Origin: Lysobacter_L cavernae
GTDB taxonomy: Bacteria; Pseudomonadota; Gammaproteobacteria; Xanthomonadales; Xanthomonadaceae
NCBI RefSeq assembly: GCF_042648505.1
Contig: NZ_JBHRXK010000002.1
Span: 434,001-498,000, forward strand
Reading direction: 5' to 3'
Length of the DNA stretch: 64,000 bases
Position 1 is the first letter of the stretch. Each line of letters starts with the position of its first letter. The notes under the pieces were generated by a model, which was not told where the DNA came from, did no database searches, and saw nothing but the letters and a program-made list of their open reading frames with translations. The position numbers and the translations under genes were made by a program. Below, piece by piece: positions 10,013-18,296 of this stretch.

Positions 10013-11188
10013 ATGAAACCAGCACCGCACCTGCGATGGCCCGCCATCGCCACCGTCCTGCTCGCCAGTGCCTTGCCGGCCGCGGCCGTGCACGCGCACG
10101 GCTCCATGGTCAAGCCGCAGAGCCGCGTCTACACCTGCGCCCAGGGCAACCGCGAGAATCCGACCGACCCGGCCTGCGCCGCCGCGGTCGCGGTGGCCGG
10201 CCCGCAGCTGCTGTACGACTGGATGAGCATCAACCAGGCCGCCGCCAACGGTAACCACCAGGCGGTGGTCCCGGACGGCAAGCTGTGCAGCGGCAACAAC
10301 CCGACCTTCCGCGGCCTCGACCTGATGCGCAGCGACTGGCAGGCCACGCCGATCGCGCCTGACGCCAACGGCCGCTACGAGTTCCAGTTCAAGGGCACCG
10401 CGCCGCACGCCACGCGCGACTGGACCTTCTACATCACCCGCCCGGGCTGGGACCCGAACGGCCCGCTGCGCTGGTCCGACCTGGAGCCGTTCTGCACGCT
10501 CGGCAACACCCCGCTGGGCGCCGACGGCACCTACCGCCTCAACTGCCCGCTGCCGCAACGCAGCGGCCGCCACGTGATCTACAACACCTGGCAGCGCGCG
10601 GACTCGCAGGAGGCGTTCTACACCTGCACGGACGTGCAGTTCGCCGGCGGCACCACTCCACCACCACCGCCGACGTGGCTCGACGCCGGCGCATTGACCG
10701 CGCAGAACGACCTGCCCGCGGGCAGCACCGTCAGCGTGCGCGTGTTCAACGCCAACGGCAGCGATGCCGAGCGCATCGACACCGTGCTGCAGGTCGGGCA
10801 GACCTCGATCAGCGCCTGGCCGCTGCACGTGGCGCAGCAGGTCAACGCGACCGCGCAGTACGCGCGCATCGGCGTGCTGAGCAACGGCGTGATCACCCCG
10901 ATCGCTTCGGCCAGCGGCAACCGCGTCTACCTCAGCGGCAGCGGCCGTCGCCACCAGATCGACATCCGCCTGCCCGACACCACCCCGCCGCCGCCGGACG
11001 GCGATTACGACCACGTCTACCCGCAAGGCATCGGCAGCTACGTGCCGGGCCAGACCGTGGTCAAGGGCAGCGACGGCAAGCTCTACGGCTGCAAGCCGTT
11101 CCCGGAAGGCGCCTGGTGCAACATCAACCACGACGCCTACCGCCCTGGCACGGGCTACGCCTGGCGCGACGCCTGGGTGCCGTTCTGA
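10013..11188 (+). CDS. secreted lytic polysaccharide monooxygenase (AA10) with GbpA2-like and chitin-binding modules
   Basis: A 391-residue exported copper enzyme that oxidatively cleaves chitin or cellulose. The signal peptide (1-28, ending VHA) leaves His29 as mature N-terminus, the first ligand of the copper histidine brace. The second is His132 in GTAPHATRDWTFY, and RADSQEAFYTCTDV is the conserved end of the AA10 domain. A proline linker (about 212-222) leads to a domain resembling GbpA domain 2 (about 223-330). Another linker follows, then a small aromatic module (about 340-391, ending YAWRDAWVPF) like CBM73 or CBM5/12, so chitin is the likely target. The start has GGAGACCGAG upstream and is the only one giving a signal peptide. 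Confidence 0.95.
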   Translation: MKPAPHLRWPAIATVLLASALPAAAVHAHGSMVKPQSRVYTCAQGNRENPTDPACAAAVAVAGPQLLYDWMSINQAAANGNHQAVVPDGKLCSGNNPTFRGLDLMRSDWQATPIAPDANGRYEFQFKGTAPHATRDWTFYITRPGWDPNGPLRWSDLEPFCTLGNTPLGADGTYRLNCPLPQRSGRHVIYNTWQRADSQEAFYTCTDVQFAGGTTPPPPPTWLDAGALTAQNDLPAGSTVSVRVFNANGSDAERIDTVLQVGQTSISAWPLHVAQQVNATAQYARIGVLSNGVITPIASASGNRVYLSGSGRRHQIDIRLPDTTPPPPDGDYDHVYPQGIGSYVPGQTVVKGSDGKLYGCKPFPEGAWCNINHDAYRPGTGYAWRDAWVPF

Positions 11189-11193
11189 CCACC

Positions 11194-11223
11194 GCGCGGG
11201 TCCGGCTCAGGCCGGACCCGCGC
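11194..11223. terminator. 13-bp perfect hairpin after the LPMO gene
   Basis: GCGCGGGTCCGGC (11194-11206) pairs perfectly with 11211-11223 across a TCAG loop, 5 nt after the LPMO stop. It lacks a U-run, so it may be a weak terminator or an mRNA 3'-end stabiliser. Confidence 0.55.
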
Positions 11224-11267
11224 GTCGGCATGCGAGACTGGGTGCGCGCTCCGCCGACTCCGCCCGC

Positions 11268-11837
11268 ATGCCGTCCCAGCCGTCTCTCTCCATCGCCGAC
11301 AGCGCCGCCGCCCTGCGCCGCGGCGCGGTCATCGCCTACCCCACCGAGGCCGTGTGGGGCCTGGGCTGCGACCCGTTCGACGAGGTCGCGGTGATGCGCC
11401 TGCTGGCGATCAAGCAACGCCCGGTCGCCAAGGGCATGATCCTGATTGCCGGCGCGCTGGCGCAATTCGACGGCCTGCTCGATTGGGCCGCGCTGCCAGG
11501 CGAACGCCGCGATGCCGTGCTTGCCAGCTGGCCCGGGCCGCACACCTGGATCGTCCCGGTCACGCCGCGCGTGCCGCGCTGGATCACCGGCGACCACGAC
11601 GGCGTCGCGGTGCGCGTCAGCGACCACCCGACCGTGGTCGCGCTGTGCGCGGCGTTCGGCGCGGTGCTGGTGTCGACCAGCGCCAACCTCGGCGGCGAGC
11701 CGCCGGCCTATGCGCGCGCAGCGCTCGATCCGCAGTTGCTCGCCCGCATCGACGGCGTGTGCCTGGGCGAAACCGGCGGCCGCACCGCACCCAGCACCAT
11801 CCGCGACGCCCGCAGCGGGGCACAGCTGCGCGGCTGA
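11268..11837 (+). CDS. tsaC: threonylcarbamoyl-AMP synthase TsaC (YrdC/Sua5 family)
   Basis: A 189-residue YrdC-fold enzyme that makes threonylcarbamoyl-AMP from threonine, bicarbonate and ATP for the t6A37 modification of ANN-decoding tRNAs. The motifs VIAYPTEAVWGLGCDP and IKQRPVAKGMI, and STSANLGGEPP near the C-terminus, are diagnostic. The length matches the short TsaC class rather than Sua5, which has an added domain. It starts 44 nt after the hairpin that follows the LPMO gene. Confidence 0.96.
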   Translation: MPSQPSLSIADSAAALRRGAVIAYPTEAVWGLGCDPFDEVAVMRLLAIKQRPVAKGMILIAGALAQFDGLLDWAALPGERRDAVLASWPGPHTWIVPVTPRVPRWITGDHDGVAVRVSDHPTVVALCAAFGAVLVSTSANLGGEPPAYARAALDPQLLARIDGVCLGETGGRTAPSTIRDARSGAQLRG

Positions 11838-11936
11838 TGGCGGCCCCGCCCGGGCCCACGCCGGCTTAACGGCCGCGGTCGTAGCGTCCGGGCGCCGGCG
11901 TTGATCGGCAACGCCGATGCCACCGAGGAGACCGCC

Positions 11937-12548
11937 ATGAAGACCGTGCAGGTTTGGTTGTGCGCGCTGGCGCTGCTGGTCGCGTTGCCGCTGGCCGCGA
12001 AGGAGCCCAAGGCCGCCGAGCCGCCCAGGATGACCGCCGGGCAGCAGGCGATGATGGAGGCGTGGGAAAAGGCGTCGTCCCCCGGCGCGCAGCACCAGCA
12101 ACTGGCCGCGATGGCCGGCACCTGGAGCGTCAAGCAGCAGATGTGGATGGACCCGAAGTCGCCGCCGATGGTGCAGACCGGCAGCGCCACCACCACCGCC
12201 GTGTTCGGTGGCCGCCACCTGCGCCAGGACTACCGCGGCGAATGGATGGGCAAGCCGTTCGAGGGCGTCGGCTACACCGGCTACGACAACGTCACTGGCA
12301 AGTACTACAGCAGCTGGATGGACAGCGGCTCGACCGGCCTGTTCGTTGCGCACGGCGATTACGACTCCGCCCGCAAGACCTACACCTTCAAGGGCGAAAT
12401 GGCCGACGCCGCCCAGGGCGGCGCCAAGGTGCCGATCCGCGACGTGCTGCGCATCGTCGATGACGACCACCACACCTTCGAGATGTACGAGACCCGTGAC
12501 GGCAAGGAGGCCAAGGTGATGCAGCTGGATTACACGCGGCAGAAGTGA
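11937..12548 (+). CDS. exported DUF1579 family protein
   Basis: A 203-residue protein with a clear signal peptide (about 1-21, ending LPLAA). The mature part opens MTAGQQAMMEAWEKA and contains LAAMAGTWSVKQQMW and RHLRQDYRGEWMGKPFEGVG, characteristic of DUF1579, a lipocalin-like beta-barrel family of unknown function. The ATG at 11937 has GAGGAG 6 nt upstream; the open frame extends to 11901 but without a signal. It is probably periplasmic and monocistronic or co-transcribed with the next gene. Confidence 0.9.
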   Translation: MKTVQVWLCALALLVALPLAAKEPKAAEPPRMTAGQQAMMEAWEKASSPGAQHQQLAAMAGTWSVKQQMWMDPKSPPMVQTGSATTTAVFGGRHLRQDYRGEWMGKPFEGVGYTGYDNVTGKYYSSWMDSGSTGLFVAHGDYDSARKTYTFKGEMADAAQGGAKVPIRDVLRIVDDDHHTFEMYETRDGKEAKVMQLDYTRQK

Positions 12549-12645
12549 CCGCGGCGCCGGATCGACGTGACCGGCATCGACGCCGGCCACGCCACGCGGG
12601 CGCGGTGGTGTGGCGGCGCTGGGCGCTGCGGCGCACACTGCGCGG

Positions 12646-13350
12646 ATGAGGTCGCGCCTGCCCCGCTGGCTGCCACTCGCGCTGCTGTTCGCGGCGACGA
12701 TTACTTGTGCCGCCGAGATCACCATCTATCGCTGCACCGATCAACACGGCCGCCTGACCCTGCGCGACACCCCGTGCGCCAAGGGCGAGACCCAGCAGGC
12801 GCGCGAGATGCAGCGGCCGAAAGACCCGCCGCCGCGCCCGGCCGCGGTCGTCAAACCCGCCGCCCCGGCCGTGACGGCCGCACCGCCAGCGCCGCGTTAC
12901 GTGGTGGTGACACCGCCGCGGCCGATGTACGACTGCGTCACGCCCGACGGCGAGCACTACCTCAGCGATACCGACGCGGGCAATCCGCGCTGGGTGCCGC
13001 TGTGGACGCTGGGCTATCCGGCGTATCCGATGGCGCCGTACCCGCACGGCGGCGTCAGCGGCCGCCTCGACTTTGGCGGCGGCGACGTGCGCGGCAGCGT
13101 GCGCCTGGGCGAGCCCGGGTACGCGCGACCACCGCGACCGGGACCGCCGGTGGCGGCCTTGCCGGCGGGCACCTGGGTGCGCGACGCGTGTTACCCGCTG
13201 CCGCAGCAGGACGTCTGCGAGCGCCTGCGCGACCGTCGTTACGAACTCGGCCGCCGCTACAACAGCGCCCTGCAAAGCGAGCGCCACCGCATCGACGACG
13301 AGCAGCGCATCCTCGACGCGCGCCTGGCCAACGATTGCGCAGGCTATTGA
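12646..13350 (+). CDS. exported DUF4124 domain protein
   Basis: A 234-residue periplasmic protein. The signal peptide (about 1-22, ending TCAAE) is followed by a DUF4124 motif, ITIYRCTDQHGRLTLRDTPC, a pattern with two cysteines common in gammaproteobacterial envelope proteins of unknown role. A proline-rich linker (about 62-85) precedes a Tyr/Pro-rich middle with a second DUF4124-like stretch (YDCVTPDGEHYLSDT). A short Arg-rich helical end carries four more cysteines. The ATG at 12646 is chosen because the signal peptide begins there. Confidence 0.85.
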   Translation: MRSRLPRWLPLALLFAATITCAAEITIYRCTDQHGRLTLRDTPCAKGETQQAREMQRPKDPPPRPAAVVKPAAPAVTAAPPAPRYVVVTPPRPMYDCVTPDGEHYLSDTDAGNPRWVPLWTLGYPAYPMAPYPHGGVSGRLDFGGGDVRGSVRLGEPGYARPPRPGPPVAALPAGTWVRDACYPLPQQDVCERLRDRRYELGRRYNSALQSERHRIDDEQRILDARLANDCAGY

Positions 13351-13416
13351 TGCCGCCTGGGCATGACCGGATCGTGCCCGCGATACACCCGCGCGCGGCG
13401 GGCCTGGCCGGGGCGA

Positions 13417-14193
13417 TCAGAACCCGTAGCGCAGGAAACCGCCGTCGACCGCGATGCACTCGCCGCTGACGTAGCCCGCCGCCGGCAGGCACAGGAACGC
13501 GACCGCGGCGGCGACCTCCTCCGGCTCGCCGATGCGGCCCAGCGGCGTGCGCAGCAGCACTTCGTCGAGATAATCGGGGTCGGCGAGCTTGTCGGAGGTG
13601 CGGCGCGTGCGCACGTACCACGGCGCCACCGCGTTGACGCGGACGCCGTCCTCGGCCCATTCCACGGCGAGGTTGCGGGTCATCTGGTGCATCGCCGCCT
13701 TGCTCATGCCGTAGGGCGCGCCGGTGCGCACGTGGGTGATGCCGGAGACGCTGCCGACGTTGACGATGCTCGACGCCGCATGCCGCGTCAGCAGCGGGTG
13801 CGCGTAGCGCGACAACTCGAACGCCGAGAACAGGTTGATCTCGAAGATGCCGCGCCACTCGTCGTCGCTGTAGTCGGTGGTGGCCTTGCTGACGTTGCCG
13901 CCGGCGTTGTTGACCAGGATGTGCAGACCCTCGCCGAAGTCCTCGACCCAGTCGAGCAGTTCGCGGCGCTGCTCGTCGATGGCGACGTCGGCGACGAAGC
14001 CCTGCACCTCGCGCTCGGGGAAATCCTCCAGCAGCTCGGCCCGCGCCGACTCCAGCGCCGCGGCATCGCGCGCGGCCAGCAGCACGTCGGCACCGAAGCC
14101 GAGCAGCTCACGCGCGATCGCGCGGCCGATGCCGGCGCTGCCGCCGGTGACCAGCGCGAGTTGTCCGTCGAGCCGCCAACGCTTCGGGTCCAT
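13417..14193 (-). CDS. short-chain dehydrogenase/reductase (tropinone reductase-like)
   Basis: A 258-residue classical SDR. It has the cofactor motif TGGSAGIGRA (about 16-25), NNAGG (95-99), catalytic Ser148 and YGMSK with Tyr161 and Lys165. Overall it resembles the SDR family annotated as tropinone reductase-like in bacteria. The actual substrate cannot be inferred. GGAGAA lies upstream of the ATG. It diverges from the small lipoprotein gene and converges on the DUF4124 gene. Confidence 0.93.
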   Translation of the reverse strand: MDPKRWRLDGQLALVTGGSAGIGRAIARELLGFGADVLLAARDAAALESARAELLEDFPEREVQGFVADVAIDEQRRELLDWVEDFGEGLHILVNNAGGNVSKATTDYSDDEWRGIFEINLFSAFELSRYAHPLLTRHAASSIVNVGSVSGITHVRTGAPYGMSKAAMHQMTRNLAVEWAEDGVRVNAVAPWYVRTRRTSDKLADPDYLDEVLLRTPLGRIGEPEEVAAAVAFLCLPAAGYVSGECIAVDGGFLRYGF

Positions 14194-14276
14194 GTCGTTC
14201 TCCGCCGTCTCGGAATGCCGTGGCCGCGCGCGGCGGCCGGGTTAGCATAGCCGCCGGACCAAGCGAGGGTGCCGCA

Positions 14277-14495
14277 ATGACGCGAACGCTGCTGTGCACA
14301 CTGACGGTGCTGGCGCTGCTGGCCGGCTGCTCCAAGCCACGTGCTCCCGACAAGGAGCGCCCGGTCGAACCACAGGCGACGCAGCTGCGCGACGCGATCC
14401 AGGCGCCGATCGAGCAGGCCCAGGCGGCGCAGGACGAGGCGGTGAAGGCGGCTGAGCAACAGCGCGAGGCGATCGAGGCCGCCACCGGCCACTAA
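14277..14495 (+). CDS. small lipoprotein, 72 residues
   Basis: A short gene with a lipoprotein signal (MTRTLLCTLTVLALLAGC; lipobox LAGC at 15-18) and a GAGGG ribosome site 8 nt upstream. The mature part is a single polar amphipathic helix rich in Ala, Gln and Glu (DAIQAPIEQAQAAQDEAVK), which might form a coiled coil. I do not recognise a family. Small Ala/Gln-rich lipoproteins of this kind are frequent in xanthomonads and are probably anchored in the envelope. Confidence 0.8.
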   Translation: MTRTLLCTLTVLALLAGCSKPRAPDKERPVEPQATQLRDAIQAPIEQAQAAQDEAVKAAEQQREAIEAATGH

Positions 14496-14526
14496 CCTGA
14501 CGACTAAGGCTACGCTGAATAAGTGC

Positions 14527-14610
14527 CGTCATCCCCGCGAAGGCGGGGATCCATGGACGTTAGCCCTTGAACAACAACGTCCTTGGATTCCCGCCTCCGC
14601 GGGAATGACG
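14527..14610. repeat. 84-nt imperfect palindrome, dispersed repeat copy 1
   Basis: Two 35-nt arms (14527-14561 and 14576-14610) are inverted copies of each other with four mismatches, separated by 14 nt. Each arm itself holds a hairpin (GTCATCCCCGC/GCGGGGAT and GATTCCCGC/GCGGGAATGAC). A related single arm is at 57831-57863. This looks like a non-autonomous palindromic repeat of the REP or MITE kind. Confidence 0.8.
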
Positions 14611-14642
14611 AGCAAGGGGACTTGATCAGCGTTGCCCTAACG

Positions 14643-14666
14643 AACGCCCGACCGGAGCCGGGCGTT
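14643..14666 (-). terminator. terminator of sppA
   Basis: AACGCCCG (14643-14650) pairs with CGGGCGTT (14659-14666) across an 8-nt loop. Read on the minus strand, it lies 24 nt after the sppA stop and is followed by CGTT, so the U-run is short. Confidence 0.5.
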
Positions 14667-14689
14667 GCATCGTCACTGCGGGCCTGCGC

Positions 14690-16573
14690 TTACAACTCGC
14701 AGAAGCAGTACGCCAACGACTTCACCGGCACGCCGGCGGTCGGTGTCACCGCGCTTTCGAGGAAGCGCAGGTCGGCCGCGACCTGCGGCATCGCCTTGGC
14801 CAGCAGGCCACGGGCAAAGTCGGATTGTTGCAGCCAGGCGCCGCCGAGGCGGCTGCTCGCGAAACCGGTGAAGAAGCGTTCGAACGGCGTCGCCGCCTTC
14901 TCGATGTAGCGCACCTGGTAGGCATCTTCCTTGCCGAGCTTGGCGCGCGCGGCGACGTCGGTGATGGCGTCGTGCAGGTTGCCGAGCGCATCGACCAGGC
15001 CGCGCTCCTTGGCTTGCGCACCGCTCCACACGCGACCGCGTGCGATCGCGTCGACCTGCTCGACCGGCTTGTTGCGCGCCTGCGCCACCTTGCCGGTGAA
15101 GTCGCGGTAGCCCTTGTCGATCACCGACTGGATCACCTGGCCGACCTCCGGCTGCAACGGCCGGGTGATGTCGAACGCACCGGCAAACCTGGTGGTGCCG
15201 ACGCCGTCGCTGTGCACGCCGATCTTGTCGAGCGCACGCGGGATGGTCGGGATCAGGCCGAAGATGCCGATCGAACCGGTGATGGTCGAGGCGTCGGCGT
15301 AGATTTTGTCGGCGTCCATCGAGATCCAGTAGCCGCCCGAAGCGGCCAGGTCACCCATCGACACCACCACCGGCTTGCCGGCCTTCTTCAGCGCGACGAT
15401 CTCGCGGCGGATCTGCTCGGAGGCGAACACCTCGCCGCCCGGCGAATCCACGCGCAGCACCAGCGCCTTGACCTTGTCGTCGTCGCGCGCCTCGCGCAGC
15501 AGCGCCGCGGTCGACTCGCCGCCGATCGTGCCCGGCGGCTGTTCGCCGCCGCTGATCTCGCCCTCGGCGACGACCACGGCAACCTGCGGCCGCGTGTCGA
15601 CCGCGGTGAGCGCACCGTTGAGCTGCAGCAGGTATTCGTCGAGCGAGGCCTGGCGGAAACCGCCGTCGGCATCGTGGTCGGCGATACCGCGCTCGATCAG
15701 CAGATCGTCGACCTGCTCGCGCGTTTTCAGACCGTCGACCAGCTTGGCCCGCAGCGCATGCTGGGCCAGGTCGCCCTGCACCGCGCTGAGCTGCGCCGGC
15801 AACTGCTCGATGCCCTGCGCCAGCTGCGCGGCGTCGAGCTTGCGCGCCTTGGCGATGTCGGTCAGGTAGCGCTGCCAGACGTCGTTCATCCAGAACAGGT
15901 CGGCCTCCTTGGACTCGGGCGAGGCCGCGTCGAGCACGTACGGCTCGGCCGCCGACTTGTACTCGCCGACCTTGAACAGGTGCACGTCGACGCCGAGCTT
16001 GTCCTGCAGGCCTTCGCGGTAATAGCTGCGGTAACGGCCGAGGCCTTCGAGCAGCATCCCACCCATCGGGTCGAGGTACACCTCGTTGGCCTGCGCGGCC
16101 AGCAGGTACTGCTTCTGGTCCATCATCTCGGCGAACGCGACCACCTGCTTGCCGCTCGCCTTGAGCCGCGCGATCGCGTCGGCGACCTCGCGCAGCGAAG
16201 CCATGCCGCCGCCCTGCAACTTGCCCAGGCGCAGCACCACGCGCTCGATGCGCTTGTCGTCGCCGGCCGCGTCCAGTGCGCGCAGCAGGTCGCGCTGCTG
16301 CACTTCGCCGCCCTTCTCGCCGAACGCCTTGCCCAGCGCGCGCGTGGCCGGGTCGCTGCTGTACTGCTCGACCAGCGTGCCCTCCGGCGCGATCACCAGG
16401 GTGGTGCGATCGAGCAGCGGCTTGGTGCGCGGGCCGGCGCCGAGCACGATCAGGAACAGCAGCAACAGGGCGAAGAACAGCAGGTTGAGGATCAACCGGC
16501 GGGTGAAGTTCATCGCGTCCCAGATGCCGACGAAGAAGCGGGCGATCGGGCCGCGACGCGGGGTGTCGTTCAT
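14690..16573 (-). CDS. sppA: signal peptide peptidase SppA, 67-kDa type
   Basis: A 627-residue inner-membrane serine protease that degrades signal peptides left after secretion. A single membrane anchor (about 25-46) precedes two tandem S49 domains. The N-domain supplies the general-base lysine in VGEYKSAAEPY and the C-domain supplies the nucleophile serine in GDLAASGGYWIS, as in E. coli SppA. The ATG at 16573 has AGGAGT upstream and gives a natural cytoplasmic tail; an upstream in-frame ATG at 16630 has none. It stands alone between a repeat-rich spacer and the MATE gene. Confidence 0.97.
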   Translation of the reverse strand: MNDTPRRGPIARFFVGIWDAMNFTRRLILNLLFFALLLLFLIVLGAGPRTKPLLDRTTLVIAPEGTLVEQYSSDPATRALGKAFGEKGGEVQQRDLLRALDAAGDDKRIERVVLRLGKLQGGGMASLREVADAIARLKASGKQVVAFAEMMDQKQYLLAAQANEVYLDPMGGMLLEGLGRYRSYYREGLQDKLGVDVHLFKVGEYKSAAEPYVLDAASPESKEADLFWMNDVWQRYLTDIAKARKLDAAQLAQGIEQLPAQLSAVQGDLAQHALRAKLVDGLKTREQVDDLLIERGIADHDADGGFRQASLDEYLLQLNGALTAVDTRPQVAVVVAEGEISGGEQPPGTIGGESTAALLREARDDDKVKALVLRVDSPGGEVFASEQIRREIVALKKAGKPVVVSMGDLAASGGYWISMDADKIYADASTITGSIGIFGLIPTIPRALDKIGVHSDGVGTTRFAGAFDITRPLQPEVGQVIQSVIDKGYRDFTGKVAQARNKPVEQVDAIARGRVWSGAQAKERGLVDALGNLHDAITDVAARAKLGKEDAYQVRYIEKAATPFERFFTGFASSRLGGAWLQQSDFARGLLAKAMPQVAADLRFLESAVTPTAGVPVKSLAYCFCEL

Positions 16574-16727
16574 TGCACAGACTCCTGATTGCTGCTGCGG
16601 CGTCCTGGATGACGGCGGCAGCATGACCACTGCAGCCTACCCGCTGACCGGGGCGGATTCACCCGCCATTCGTAACACGGGGATTTCAAGGGCACGTGAC
16701 GCCGACGGGGCGGCCGGCGTTCAGTGG

Positions 16728-18107
16728 TCACGGCCCGCGCAGCATCAGCCGGTCAGGGTGACTGGAGCGCAGGAAGCGGCTGCACAGCAGCACCGCGGCC
16801 ACGGTCAGGCCGGCGATCAGGCCGATCCACATGCCCTTCGGTCCCCAGCCCAGGCCCAGCCCGAGGCCGGCGCCGAGCGGCATGCCGATGCCCCAGTACG
16901 CCAGCGCCGCCAGCAGCATCGGCACGCGCGTGTCCTTGAGGCCGCGCAGCGCGCCGGCAGACAGCACCTGCACGCCGTCGGGAAACTGGAACGCCGCGGC
17001 GTACAGCAGCAACGACGCCGCCAGCGTCGCCACCGCGGCATCACTGGTGTAGAAGCCCACCAGCATCTCGTTGCCGGTCAGCAGCACCAGGCCGGAGAAC
17101 AGCTGCGTGCCGATCACGATCGCGTAGCCGGCCCAGGCCGCGCGGCGCACGCCATGAAAGTCGCCGCGGCCGAGCGCGTGGCCGACGCGCACCGTGGTCG
17201 CCTCGGCCAGCCCCATCGGCACCATGAAGCACAGCGCCGACAGGTTGATCGCGATCTGGTGCGCCGCCGCCGGCACCTCGCCGAGGCGGCCGATCAGCAG
17301 CGCGGTGGCGATGAACAACCCGCCCTCCATCAGCACGGTCACGCCGATCGGCAGGCCGGTGGCGAGCAGGCCGCGGATGATCGGCCACTCCGGCGCGTCG
17401 AAGCGCTCGAACAGCTTGAGGTCGGCGAAGCGCTTTGAGCGCCACAGCACCACGAAGAAGCCGATCGCCTGCAGCCACAGCATCAGCGCCGAGGCGATGC
17501 CGAGGCCGCCGGCGCCGAGCTCGGGCAGGCCCAGCTTGCCGAAGGTCAGCACATAGCCGACCGGCAGCAGCACCAGCAGGCCGCCGGCACTGAGCACCAG
17601 CGTCGGCAAGGTCCAGTGCAGGCCCTCGCTGAGGTAGCGCATGCAGAAGAACAGCGTCAGTGCCAGCACGCCCCAGCGGATGCCGTGCAGGAACTCGGTC
17701 GCGCCGGGAATGATCGCCGGCGCGATCCCCATCGGTCCAAGCAACAGCGGCATGAAGGTCAGGAACGCGAACAGCACCAGCCCTAGCCCGAACGCGAGCC
17801 ACAGCGCCTGCCGGAACAAGGCGCCGATCTGGCCGCGCTGGCCGGCGCCGTCGAGCTGCGACACCGACGGCGGCACCGACAGCAGGGTGCCGATCGGCAC
17901 CATCATCGGCAGCCACCACAGCGCGGTGCCGATGGTGACCGAGGCCAGCGTGGTGGTGCTGTGGTGGCCGGCCAGCACGTTGTCGACAAAACCGATCAAG
18001 CCGGTGGACACGTGCCCGCCGACCAGCGGCGCGGCGAGGATGGCGGTGGTGCGGATTTCGCCCGTCAGGCCCGTGCGGGCGGGCGTGGACGAAGCAGACA
18101 GGGACAT
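16728..18107 (-). CDS. MATE family multidrug efflux transporter
   Basis: A 459-residue integral membrane protein with about 12 hydrophobic segments in two similar halves, as in NorM-type MATE exporters that expel cationic drugs using a Na+ or H+ gradient. Family stretches include LVGGHVSTGLIGFVDNVLAG in the first helix region, PIGTLLSVPPSVSQLDGAGQ, and the second-half repeat LPIGVTVLMEGGLFI. The frame remains open upstream to 19025 but that part is antisense to the DUF3667 gene and lacks hydrophobic segments, so the start is set at MSLSASST (18107). The substrate is unknown. Confidence 0.95.
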   Translation of the reverse strand: MSLSASSTPARTGLTGEIRTTAILAAPLVGGHVSTGLIGFVDNVLAGHHSTTTLASVTIGTALWWLPMMVPIGTLLSVPPSVSQLDGAGQRGQIGALFRQALWLAFGLGLVLFAFLTFMPLLLGPMGIAPAIIPGATEFLHGIRWGVLALTLFFCMRYLSEGLHWTLPTLVLSAGGLLVLLPVGYVLTFGKLGLPELGAGGLGIASALMLWLQAIGFFVVLWRSKRFADLKLFERFDAPEWPIIRGLLATGLPIGVTVLMEGGLFIATALLIGRLGEVPAAAHQIAINLSALCFMVPMGLAEATTVRVGHALGRGDFHGVRRAAWAGYAIVIGTQLFSGLVLLTGNEMLVGFYTSDAAVATLAASLLLYAAAFQFPDGVQVLSAGALRGLKDTRVPMLLAALAYWGIGMPLGAGLGLGLGWGPKGMWIGLIAGLTVAAVLLCSRFLRSSHPDRLMLRGP

Positions 18108-18296
18108 CGGGACAACCAGACGCGCGACTGCGGCCGCGCGACCGCTTCGATTGTCGGGCGCTGGCGCCGGGTCGCGGCGGCCGGCTATCTTACCGGGCCA
18201 ACATGAACGGGTTGTGTTGGCGTTTCCAGCGTTGCGAACCGCGCACGAGCGGCGTTTGCAGCTGGTTGCCACACTTCGGGGAGAAGCTGCACGACC

